Below are positions 1 through 7,337 of a DNA stretch of 64,000 bases, piece by piece. How positions within the stretch are numbered: the stretch's first letter is position 1; each line of letters begins with the position of its first letter. The notes below the pieces were generated by a model. It did not search any database. It saw nothing but the letters and a program-made list of their open reading frames with translations, and was not told the origin of the DNA. The position numbers and the translations under genes are program-made. Location: the NCBI GenBank assembly GCA_007693505.1, contig REDL01000082.1, positions 1 through 64,000 of the forward strand. Reading direction: 5' to 3'. The DNA comes from Desulfovibrionales bacterium (GTDB lineage: Bacteria; Desulfobacterota; Desulfovibrionia; Desulfovibrionales; Desulfonatronaceae).

Positions 1-1359
1 GACACCGATACGGATACCGATACAGACACAGATACCGACACGGATACAGACACCGATACGGATACGGATACCGATACGGATACAGACACAGACACAGATA
101 CAGATACGGACACGGATACAGATGACGACAAACCACCTGTACCTGGAGATACTGATACTGATACCGATGTTGATACGGACACTGATACAGATGATGATAT
201 CAACGATCTAGAAAACGGGATTTCTTATGTAGCTTTTCGCCTGTTCAACAACTCGGTAATCAAGGTTGAAGGTTTCCATAAAGTTAGTGGATTTGAGGAC
301 ATCATAGATCCGTCTTTTCCAAATAACATGAAACCATACATTGAAACTGCGTACAATTCAGAAGTGAGTGAATATATAATCAAGGCAGGTACTGATCACT
401 TTGACCAACAAGGCAATCAGACAACAACACAAGGATGGCCTACAAACCCAGCAGGCAATGTGGGAGGTCGTGATGTAATTACAATACCATTTAGCACTGA
501 TATGCTGAATACTCATAATCAAAATACTGATGATGGAATCACTGGAATGAGCATGACATCAGTATTGCATGAAAATGATGGAGAATCCGGTGAATATCAA
601 AGTATCGGAGATGAGGATGCTGATCTGGATCTATTGGATACAGAAGACTTTGCCCCATCCTTAGCTTCTTCTCATCTCTTGACGGATGAATCCACCATCG
701 AGCCAGATCATGAACTTGAAACATTCCAGTCTTCGGTAGACAATGAAAATTCTCTACAAAACAGTAATAATCTATCCAATGAAGAGACATTCAATTATGA
801 AGACGTTAATGTTGGATTAGATACTGGACATGAAGGTACTGAGGAACAGGGCTCACTGTTGAACTCTGATTACAACACTCCTGGCACGTCAAGCCCTGCT
901 CCTGTCGATGAAACAAGCGACGTCGAGGGCATGGACCAAGAACAAGATGGCCAAGAAGATGGCATCATCAGTAGTGAATATGATGGGGGGGCACCTGACG
1001 CTCAAGACAACTCGATTGCCCCTTTAAGCGAAGATGACCAGCGAGACCTGGGAGTTGAGAGCAGTGACCTGGAAGAGGATGAAGAAGCTGGAAATCAGAC
1101 AGGAATAAATGTCCAATTAATGAATGATGACCAGTCTGAAAGTAGTGGAGTAGAGGGCTTTGAAGGAATAGACTGGGACGCAGACGAAGTCGTCCTCGAT
1201 ATTCAAATCGGTGAAGAGACTATCAGCTGGGAAGCACAGGTGATGCGAGAAGATACAGAGGATGTTCCTGATGCCCCATCGGATACAACTGACTTGGCAA
1301 CATCCGAGAACATTCCGATTATCCCTGATGATGGTGACAGCGAAACTGACGCTATTTGA
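1..1359 (+). CDS. acidic Asp-Thr repeat protein, C-terminal part (5' end outside window)
   Basis: The frame is open from the first base, so the gene starts before the window. The first 120 bases encode 20 consecutive Asp-Thr pairs with mixed synonymous codons. A short DDDKPPVPG spacer and a second Asp-Thr stretch follow to about position 200. Next come roughly 380 residues very rich in Asp, Glu, Ser, Asn and Gln, with almost no Cys and no visible catalytic motif. There is no C-terminal membrane anchor or sorting tail. It resembles the low-complexity linker and tail of a large secreted or surface protein, and function cannot be assigned. The methyltransferase and GT41 glycosyltransferase genes downstream suggest, as inference only, that the Thr-rich repeat could be glycosylated. 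Composition is AT-rich compared with DNA after 3541. Confidence 0.75.
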   Translation, partial: DTDTDTDTDTDTDTDTDTDTDTDTDTDTDTDTDTDTDTDTDDDKPPVPGDTDTDTDVDTDTDTDDDINDLENGISYVAFRLFNNSVIKVEGFHKVSGFEDIIDPSFPNNMKPYIETAYNSEVSEYIIKAGTDHFDQQGNQTTTQGWPTNPAGNVGGRDVITIPFSTDMLNTHNQNTDDGITGMSMTSVLHENDGESGEYQSIGDEDADLDLLDTEDFAPSLASSHLLTDESTIEPDHELETFQSSVDNENSLQNSNNLSNEETFNYEDVNVGLDTGHEGTEEQGSLLNSDYNTPGTSSPAPVDETSDVEGMDQEQDGQEDGIISSEYDGGAPDAQDNSIAPLSEDDQRDLGVESSDLEEDEEAGNQTGINVQLMNDDQSESSGVEGFEGIDWDADEVVLDIQIGEETISWEAQVMREDTEDVPDAPSDTTDLATSENIPIIPDDGDSETDAI

Positions 1360-1368
1360 CGACATCCA

Positions 1369-1412
1369 TTCCTGGGATGGGTGCATAAGATGAATTGCAC
1401 CCATCCCAGGAA
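1369..1412 (+). terminator. 17-bp perfect hairpin after the Asp-Thr protein gene
   Basis: Arms 1369-1385 and 1396-1412 are exact reverse complements around a 10-base loop, nine bases after the stop codon. The arm contains CCTGGGATGGGTGCA. The tract after it on the plus strand is A-rich, not T-rich, so it is not a textbook intrinsic terminator. Its position makes a transcription end or an mRNA-protecting stem the best guess. Confidence 0.55.
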
Positions 1413-1514
1413 AAAAATGGGATACAAACGATGATCTACATGATCAATATAATTTTTACATTACTCTGAAAATTATATATATTTAATTAAATTTTTTTTT
1501 TGAATAAATTTAAA

Positions 1515-2048
1515 ATGCAGCATGAGAGAAACCTTCACATCGGTGGGACACAACAAAAGGCAGGCTGGGAAATTTTTAATATTGCTGCCGGAGATAATGT
1601 CGACCATGTTGGCAATGCGATGAATATGAGTCGTTTTGCGGATCACACATTTCATTCGATATATGCATCACACATATTGGAACATTTTGATTACTATAAA
1701 GAGTTATCCAGTGTTCTCCTGGAATGGAAAAGAATCCTCAATTCTGACGGAACGCTGCTTTTGAGTGTACCGGATATGGATGTTATTGGTAAATTAATTT
1801 CGGATGATTCCTTAACAGTTCAGGAAAGTATCTATGCCATGCGAATGATTTTTGGTGGACAAACAACCCCCTACGACTACCACAAAGTCGGTTTCAATTT
1901 CAGAATACTTCATTGGTATCTTCATCGCACAGGATTCGAACGGATCATCAGAGTTGACAGCTTCAATCTCTTTAGGGACAGCTCAACAAAAATCTTCAAA
2001 GGAAAACAGATCAGTCTCAATGTCATCGCTCGTAAACCGGCAAATTGA
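1515..2048 (+). CDS. SAM-dependent methyltransferase of the glycosyltransferase-associated type
   Basis: This is a small class I methyltransferase of about 177 residues. It opens with NLHIGG, the glycine-rich SAM-binding strand-loop seen in this family. It continues with an acidic loop (DNVDHVGNAMNM), the segment FHSIYASHILEHFDY that matches the usual 'ASHVLEH' motif of Methyltransf_11 proteins, and LNSDGTLLLSVPDMD, the strand 5 region. I start it at the ATG at 1515, just before the conserved NLHIGG, instead of the TTG at 1500; neither has a clear Shine-Dalgarno sequence. Its end overlaps the glycosyltransferase start by 29 bases, so the two are probably co-translated. Such methyltransferases commonly sit in surface polysaccharide or glycoprotein loci. 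The substrate is unknown. Confidence 0.75.
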   Translation: MQHERNLHIGGTQQKAGWEIFNIAAGDNVDHVGNAMNMSRFADHTFHSIYASHILEHFDYYKELSSVLLEWKRILNSDGTLLLSVPDMDVIGKLISDDSLTVQESIYAMRMIFGGQTTPYDYHKVGFNFRILHWYLHRTGFERIIRVDSFNLFRDSSTKIFKGKQISLNVIARKPAN

Positions 2049-3534
2049 TCGGGATACTCCCCAAAGCTCCCTTGAGTCAGGAATTGAAGCATTCAAGAAA
2101 AATCATTTTGAGGAGGCTCTGAAGTATCTCTCTCATGCTACATCGGATGCGAAACACAAAGCCAGAGCGTACCGAGTGCTTGGCAACTGTCTCCGGACGA
2201 TCGGCCGTGTCGACGAAGCCATCTTGGCATACCGAAATGGGCTTCGGCATTCGTACCAGTCAACGACACACCAACGTCTGCTTAATGCACTGAATTACAC
2301 CTTATTGTCCCAGGAAGTGATTGCCAGGGAGCATCGTACGTGGGGCCTAAAGGCTGAGCAGCTTGCCAAAGAAAGATTGGTGTCAACACCATCTCAGTCC
2401 TTTCCCAGGGAAGAAAATATCCCGATACGCGTAGGCTTTGTCTCCGCTGACCTTAAATCCCATCCTGTAGCTTCCTTTTTATTGCCAATTTTTAAAAATT
2501 ACAACAAAAATCATTTTCATTACACTTGCTATGCAAATGATAGTGTCAGCGATGGGGTGACGAAACGTTGCAAAGGGCTTGTCGATGGGTGGAAAATAAT
2601 CAAGGGGACCACCACGGCTCAAGCACGAGAGCAGATACAAAAAGATGGGATTGATATTCTCATCGATCTCTCTGGACACACTTCCGGAAACAGACTCGAT
2701 ATTTTTGCCCTACGAGCTGCCCCGATCCAGGCAACCTATCTTGGATACCCAAATACAACAGGCCTCTCAAGAGTTGATTATCGGCTTGTAGACCCTGTCA
2801 CCGATCCGCCAAGTATTCCCAAGACATGGCATACTGAAAAACTCTATCGCTTGCCGGGATGTTTTCTTTGTTACGAACCGCCTTCCGACAATTTGCCTGT
2901 TTTCCCTCCACCTTATGTTCGCAAAGGACATATTACTTTTGGATCGTTCAACAAGTCGGCAAAAATAAGTGCTCAGTGTCTTGAACTTTGGGTTAAGATA
3001 CTGCAAAGGGTTCCTGACAGCAGCATGTTGTTGAAATCAATCACGTTTGAGAGTGCATCGGAAGTGAATCGATTCCGCAATCACTGCCATAAACTCGGCC
3101 TTGAAGACATACAAAGAATCGATTGCCGCAGGCCGTTACAATACCGCAAAGAACATCTTGATCTCTACAATGAGATGGATATTGCTTTGGACACGTTTCC
3201 CTATAATGGCACGACGACAACTTTCCAGGCGCTTTTCATGTCAACACCGGTGCTCACCTTGCGGGGATCGTCACATGTCGCCCGAGTATCTTCCTCCATC
3301 TTGCATGCCATGGGCTTGGATGAGCTTATCGCAAATGATCCAGAGCAATATGTCGACATTGCCCTTGCCCTGGCGAACAATAAGCCAAAGATAGATACTT
3401 ACAAGAAGACCCTCCGGGAAAAGCTGCTCAATTCACCTCTTGTTGATGGTCCTCGATTTGTGACCCACCTTGAAGAGGCCTTCGCAGAAATGTTCAAGGC
3501 CAGCAATGCGAGTGTTGCTCAGGAAATGCGGTAA
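2020..3534 (+). CDS. TPR and GT41 (SPINDLY/O-GlcNAc transferase-like) glycosyltransferase
   Basis: The protein has about 504 residues. TPR-like helices occupy residues 10-110 (GIEAFKKNHFEEALKYLSHA, then a repeat with GRVDEAILAYRNGL). The rest is the GT41 catalytic region: IRVGFVSADLKSHPVASF with the conserved His, DILIDLSGHTSGNRLDIFALR, then PIQATYLGYPNTTG. After these come FGSFNKSAKIS with the UDP-contacting Lys, and DTFPYNGTTTTFQAL followed by TPVLTLRG. Family knowledge: GT41 enzymes move a sugar from a UDP donor to Ser/Thr of proteins, and bacterial members often modify flagellins or adhesins. The frame is open further upstream, but the ATG at 2020 gives a sensible N-terminus with only a short overlap into the methyltransferase gene. 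Low GC content suggests transfer. The Asp-Thr protein next door is a candidate acceptor by inference. Confidence 0.88.
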   Translation: MSSLVNRQIDRDTPQSSLESGIEAFKKNHFEEALKYLSHATSDAKHKARAYRVLGNCLRTIGRVDEAILAYRNGLRHSYQSTTHQRLLNALNYTLLSQEVIAREHRTWGLKAEQLAKERLVSTPSQSFPREENIPIRVGFVSADLKSHPVASFLLPIFKNYNKNHFHYTCYANDSVSDGVTKRCKGLVDGWKIIKGTTTAQAREQIQKDGIDILIDLSGHTSGNRLDIFALRAAPIQATYLGYPNTTGLSRVDYRLVDPVTDPPSIPKTWHTEKLYRLPGCFLCYEPPSDNLPVFPPPYVRKGHITFGSFNKSAKISAQCLELWVKILQRVPDSSMLLKSITFESASEVNRFRNHCHKLGLEDIQRIDCRRPLQYRKEHLDLYNEMDIALDTFPYNGTTTTFQALFMSTPVLTLRGSSHVARVSSSILHAMGLDELIANDPEQYVDIALALANNKPKIDTYKKTLREKLLNSPLVDGPRFVTHLEEAFAEMFKASNASVAQEMR

Positions 3535-3540
3535 GCCGAA

Positions 3541-4311
3541 ATGATAATGAACAGACTCGGATCTCCCCTTTTTACCAAGACCCGAGGTTTGTCCGTGCCC
3601 GCTCCCAGGGGTGCCCCCGTGAAGCTGATGTTGCGCGGGCAGATCGTCAGTATCGTGCTGATGCTTTTCGCTTTTTCGTTGGTTTCGGTCCTGGGCATGG
3701 TGGCGGTGTTCTATCCTCACGTTTCCCAGGGCAGCATCGCGGCGGCGGAAACTGCGCGGAACATCGGCTTCGGCGCGGGCGTGTTCGGTTTGAGTCTGGT
3801 GTTCCTGACGGTGTTTCATCGCCAGTACGCGCCATTCACCGCGCCGGTGTACGCCCTGGCCGGCGGAGTGTTCATGTCCGGCCTGGCCTTGGGCTTCGAG
3901 GCTCGTTTTCCCGGGATAGCGGTCCAGTCGATTTTCCTGACCCTGGCCATTTTCTGCTCCATGCTCTTCCTCTACGCCACCCGGATCATCAAGGTCACCC
4001 GCCAGCTGATGACGTTCATCTTCACGGCCACGGCGGCCATTGCCCTGACCTATCTGGCAGGGTTCCTGCTGCTCCTGCTGGGTATGCCCATCCCGCTCCT
4101 GCACGCCGCCGGGACCGGCGGAATCTTGTGGTTCGGCTTCATCGTGACCATCGCGGCCATGAACCTGCTGGTGGATTTCCAGCGCATTGAAAAGCTGGAA
4201 AGCCGCCAACATCCCGCATACATGCCCTGGTTCGTGGGCCTGGGCTTGATGGTCAGCCTGGTCTGGTTGTACATCTCGGTGCTCCGACTTCTGGCTCGGG
4301 TTCGCAGATAG
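3541..4311 (+). CDS. Bax inhibitor-1/YccA-like membrane protein (Bax1-I type)
   Basis: A 256-residue integral membrane protein with seven hydrophobic segments after a 30-residue polar N-terminus. The central motif YAPFTAPVYALAGGVF, the segment ATRIIKVTRQL, and the end (MNLLVDFQRIEKLESRQ, then YMPWFVGLGLMVSLVWLY) match the bacterial Bax1-I family in order and spacing. The last segment is followed by a basic tail. Members are inner-membrane proteins proposed to act in ion or stress homeostasis; the bacterial role is not settled. It begins six bases after the glycosyltransferase stop, but the composition changes sharply at this point, so a shared origin is unlikely. It converges with the next gene with 23 bases between the stops. 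Confidence 0.85.
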   Translation: MIMNRLGSPLFTKTRGLSVPAPRGAPVKLMLRGQIVSIVLMLFAFSLVSVLGMVAVFYPHVSQGSIAAAETARNIGFGAGVFGLSLVFLTVFHRQYAPFTAPVYALAGGVFMSGLALGFEARFPGIAVQSIFLTLAIFCSMLFLYATRIIKVTRQLMTFIFTATAAIALTYLAGFLLLLLGMPIPLLHAAGTGGILWFGFIVTIAAMNLLVDFQRIEKLESRQHPAYMPWFVGLGLMVSLVWLYISVLRLLARVRR

Positions 4312-4334
4312 AAAAGACCACTCCGGCAACACTT

Positions 4335-6167
4335 TCAAAACTTCTTCAATCCATGCTCCTCTGCATCCCAGTGCGGCAGCATCTTCGCGAAAAACGAGGC
4401 CACGTGCTGGATGGTGTCGATGCGGAACCACTGCCGGGTGTACTTGAAGCGGATCCCGCCCAGGGCCAAGTCAGGGCGGGGCGCGAAGTAGAGCGAGTCC
4501 TTGGTGTTCACCAAATGCAGCAGGGCCCAGGCAGCCAGGCGCAGGGCCGGCCAGAGTTCCGCCGCGGTTGTCCGATCGCCCATTTTCACGGCCAGCTCAT
4601 AGGCCCCCAGCAGTCCCTCGCAGCGAGCCCCGTCCGCGTAAGGGTAATCCCCGAAATTGTAGTAGAACGCCCCGGCATAGTCCGGGTACGGCGCGTCAGT
4701 GACTGTGTACATCAACTGGACCATCTTCCGGGCATCGGTAAAAACAAAGTCCGCGTATGACGGATCGCGCATTTCCGGAAAGTCCCAGAGTTCCTTGATA
4801 CCCATCATCAGCCAGGAGTCCGAAGGCAGGGCCGTGTACTCAGAGGCCCGGGTTTTGGGCCGGACCAGGAGCAGAAACTCCAGGGCCTTGCGCAGCTTTT
4901 GAAATATCAGTTCCCTGTCCCCGGGCGCTGCCAAATGCAGGTATTTCGCCAGTCCGCAGACTGCCTCTCCGGGATAATAGAAGGAAAAATACTTCTGATT
5001 GTCTTCCTCGCTGACCGGCTTGTCGAGATAGATATTGTAGTAGCGGAATTCTCCGCTGGCCGTGACCTGGTTGACCAGATGCCAAGCCAGTCTGTCCGCC
5101 CAGGCTTGGTAGCGATCATCGCCGGTCAAAAGCTGGTACTCGGCCAGCAGGTACAGGGCTATGGCCGATCCGCCCAGCTTGCCCTTTTTCTCGCTGTAGA
5201 CAAAGCCGCCCTCCCGGCTCTGGTACTCCTGGAGCCGAGTCTGCTCCAGGAGATAATCCACGGCCCGCCTGACGTTATTCAGGGTCTGCCCGGTGCGCGT
5301 GTATTTTTCGGAAAACAGGCAGGTCAGGGCTCCACCGCAGTGGCGCAGAATGTTGTAGTAGGGGTTCTTCCGGGGATCCCGGTGCGGGTGCTCATGGTCC
5401 CTGCGGGTGTCCAGGGCCGCGTCGTAGTAGTAGAGAAACTTGCCGTCCTGCTCCTGGGTCAGCTGAATATGCTCAATGGCCAAGTTCAGGGCATCCTCCA
5501 GCTTGGCCTTGGCCACTTCTCCCACCAAGGGGTGGCCGCGGTACAATGGCAACCAAGTGTTTTCCGAAGCATCACCACCTGAGACAAAACTCAAGGAACG
5601 AAAACGCTGGAACACGGCTTGGCGCACGTACTCCTCACCATGAACCCGATGCAGATAGACCCGCATCTGGCCAATGCTCATGACCGAACGGACATAGGCA
5701 TCGCCGGGCAAGAAGAGATGTAGCTTGCCGTCCGGTCCTACATACTCCAGGCCGTCGACACCAATTTCAAAATGATGCTCATGACCATGATGTCTGCGGA
5801 GCCGATAGAAATTTACGGGCAAGGGTGATGTTAAAGTATAATCCATTTGCAGCCGAAAGGGCCGTGTAGCCAGAGCACTTAACCTGGGATGGCGAAGCAA
5901 CCGGCTCAAGACAATGGAAAACCGCTTGGACGAAACACCTTCACCACCTCGGCTGACCAGTATCCGTTTTCGGCCAGGTGCATAGAGAACCAGAGTCAGG
6001 CGATGATAGTGTTTTGGAAAGCTGGTTTTGGCGTAAATTTGCTCAACTATCTTCAAGCTGACATCTTGATTACCAGGAAGGATGTCCCGCACTCTTTCCA
6101 AGAATTTCCTATCACACTTGTGAGCATGAAATGCTAAGTGAAAGGTTGTAAACCCACCAGGAATCAT
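4335..6167 (-). CDS. unknown protein with AMMECR1-like N-terminus and alpha/alpha-toroid C-terminus
   Basis: About 610 residues. Residues 1-220 contain SRGGEG and then FEIGVDGLEYVGPDGKLHLF followed by LPGDAYVRSVMSIGQ. The second stretch resembles the AMMECR1 strand 'IGkhGL...LLPqV', but this is by eye and weak. From about residue 240 the protein is a run of paired helices with aromatic turns typical of six-hairpin glycosidase or terpenoid-cyclase toroids: GGFVYSEKKGKLGGSAIALY, FSFYYPGEAVCGLAKYL, YNFGDYPYADGARCEGLLGA. Acidic residues lie where a sugar site might be. No signal peptide is seen. The open frame reaches a TTG at 6173, but the ATG at 6167 is the better start. The function is not known to me; carbohydrate processing or binding is a reasonable guess. 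Confidence 0.7.
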   Translation of the reverse strand: MIPGGFTTFHLAFHAHKCDRKFLERVRDILPGNQDVSLKIVEQIYAKTSFPKHYHRLTLVLYAPGRKRILVSRGGEGVSSKRFSIVLSRLLRHPRLSALATRPFRLQMDYTLTSPLPVNFYRLRRHHGHEHHFEIGVDGLEYVGPDGKLHLFLPGDAYVRSVMSIGQMRVYLHRVHGEEYVRQAVFQRFRSLSFVSGGDASENTWLPLYRGHPLVGEVAKAKLEDALNLAIEHIQLTQEQDGKFLYYYDAALDTRRDHEHPHRDPRKNPYYNILRHCGGALTCLFSEKYTRTGQTLNNVRRAVDYLLEQTRLQEYQSREGGFVYSEKKGKLGGSAIALYLLAEYQLLTGDDRYQAWADRLAWHLVNQVTASGEFRYYNIYLDKPVSEEDNQKYFSFYYPGEAVCGLAKYLHLAAPGDRELIFQKLRKALEFLLLVRPKTRASEYTALPSDSWLMMGIKELWDFPEMRDPSYADFVFTDARKMVQLMYTVTDAPYPDYAGAFYYNFGDYPYADGARCEGLLGAYELAVKMGDRTTAAELWPALRLAAWALLHLVNTKDSLYFAPRPDLALGGIRFKYTRQWFRIDTIQHVASFFAKMLPHWDAEEHGLKKF

Positions 6168-6202
6168 CGACAAAACACTACCCCCTGAGAACTACCCATC
6201 GC

Positions 6203-6219
6203 TTGGCAACAATTTTGCA
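6203..6219 (+). promoter_or_regulatory. candidate sigma-54 promoter for the PEP-CTERM gene
   Basis: TTGGCAACAATTTTGCA has the GG and GC pairs separated by exactly 10 bases, as in the -24/-12 element (consensus TGGCAC-N5-TTGC). Transcription would start near 6231, about 110 bases before the ATG at 6340. Exosortase/PEP-CTERM systems are often controlled by the sigma-54 activator PrsR, which makes the match more credible. It is a single motif match without visible upstream activator sites. Confidence 0.55.
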
Positions 6220-6339
6220 CAAAATACAGTTAAGCATAGGACTGAAGGTTTCGGCTTTCTGGAAAACTCGGAAATGCTTAGGTCGTTTCTCCTCGATCAA
6301 ATTACCGTTTTATACGAAACATACCGCTGGAGGTAGATA

Positions 6340-7221
6340 ATGAAACCAAGTTTACGAATAATGTCCATTGCGACAATCCTGATCCTTTGGGTTTCAACAG
6401 CCAACGCCGCCCTGCTGTCTCTCGATGTATGGGAAACCAAGGTCTTACCGAGCCATGATGTCGGGAGTTGGGTTCATGATGAGATTGATTATTCCTACGC
6501 TGTCGACACCTGGACGGACTTCGTTGGCGGACCGAGGTACAAAATACATGGCATGGACTTGCAACTGAGAAAGGATTTTTTCGAATTTCAATTCGTGACG
6601 AACTTCGAAGGCTATAAGAAATATACGGGTACGGCCGCTCCCGGAAAAGTTTTTCTCGGCGATCTCTTTTTCAGCACAAAAATGAACGAAACCTATGACG
6701 CTGCATTCTCCTTTGCTGAAATTGATTTTAATACCTTTCTCGACCCGGATAAAAGCGTCTCGTTTTCGGATCAAAAACTCTATTCCGTTAAATCGTGGAC
6801 AACATCGACGGAATTCTATGGTACAAGTTTGGGTGGAACATTAAGTGGAAGCTATTTTACCCATGGTGTGGCATATGGCGCTTTTGACCAAGATGGCAAC
6901 CTGGTCAAGAAGGTCAACCCAGCTATCGTTGAAGTCGGCTCAGGAACTCGCATTGAAGATTATTTCGCCACACTTTCCCGGTCGGCAATTCAGAATGGCA
7001 TGTATACCTACACAGTCACAGGTTATTTTGATCTTGTACGCGCCTTGGGCATGAACTGGGGTGACAGCTTTGATGTTCTTTGGACCCAGACTTGTGGGAA
7101 TGCGGCCATCATGGCCACGGTGAACACCGTCCCCGAACCCGGCACCCTGCTTCTGCTGTTCATGGGCCTGGGGGGGCTGGTGCTGGTGCGGATGCGGTTT
7201 CGTTCCAGGAACTCTGGTTAA
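6340..7221 (+). CDS. PEP-CTERM sorted exported protein
   Basis: A 293-residue protein with a signal peptide (basic start, hydrophobic core IATILILWV, cleavage after STANA). The C-terminus is classic PEP-CTERM: VPEPGTLLLLFMGLGGLVLV followed by the basic tail RMRFRSR. Family knowledge: the VPEP motif is recognised by an exosortase that cleaves and releases the protein to the cell surface or extracellular matrix; no exosortase gene is in this window. The mature part is about 240 residues of mixed beta-rich sequence without a motif I recognise. A strong ribosome site (GGAGGT, seven bases before the ATG) supports the start. The gene stands alone between a candidate sigma-54 promoter and an intrinsic terminator, so it is probably monocistronic. 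Confidence 0.9.
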   Translation: MKPSLRIMSIATILILWVSTANAALLSLDVWETKVLPSHDVGSWVHDEIDYSYAVDTWTDFVGGPRYKIHGMDLQLRKDFFEFQFVTNFEGYKKYTGTAAPGKVFLGDLFFSTKMNETYDAAFSFAEIDFNTFLDPDKSVSFSDQKLYSVKSWTTSTEFYGTSLGGTLSGSYFTHGVAYGAFDQDGNLVKKVNPAIVEVGSGTRIEDYFATLSRSAIQNGMYTYTVTGYFDLVRALGMNWGDSFDVLWTQTCGNAAIMATVNTVPEPGTLLLLFMGLGGLVLVRMRFRSRNSG

Positions 7222-7290
7222 AACTCGTAACGCCTGACACTTCTTCTGATTAGGCTGTTGTCTGATTTTATCGGACGGCTACATATCTCA

Positions 7291-7329
7291 AGCATCCCGG
7301 TTCTGTTATGGATCGGGATGCTTTTTTTG
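7291..7329 (+). terminator. intrinsic terminator after the PEP-CTERM gene
   Basis: Nine-base arms AGCATCCCG (7291-7299) and CGGGATGCT (7314-7322) are followed directly by a T-run. This is a standard Rho-independent terminator for the plus strand. It lies just past the end of the convergent SPOR-domain gene. Confidence 0.85.
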
Positions 7330-7337
7330 TGCTGGCC

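Noticed and set aside
1-200. Tandem repeat as a possible CRISPR or satellite
   Set aside because: The six-base periodicity encodes Asp-Thr in one open frame with varied third bases; it is a protein repeat, not a DNA array.
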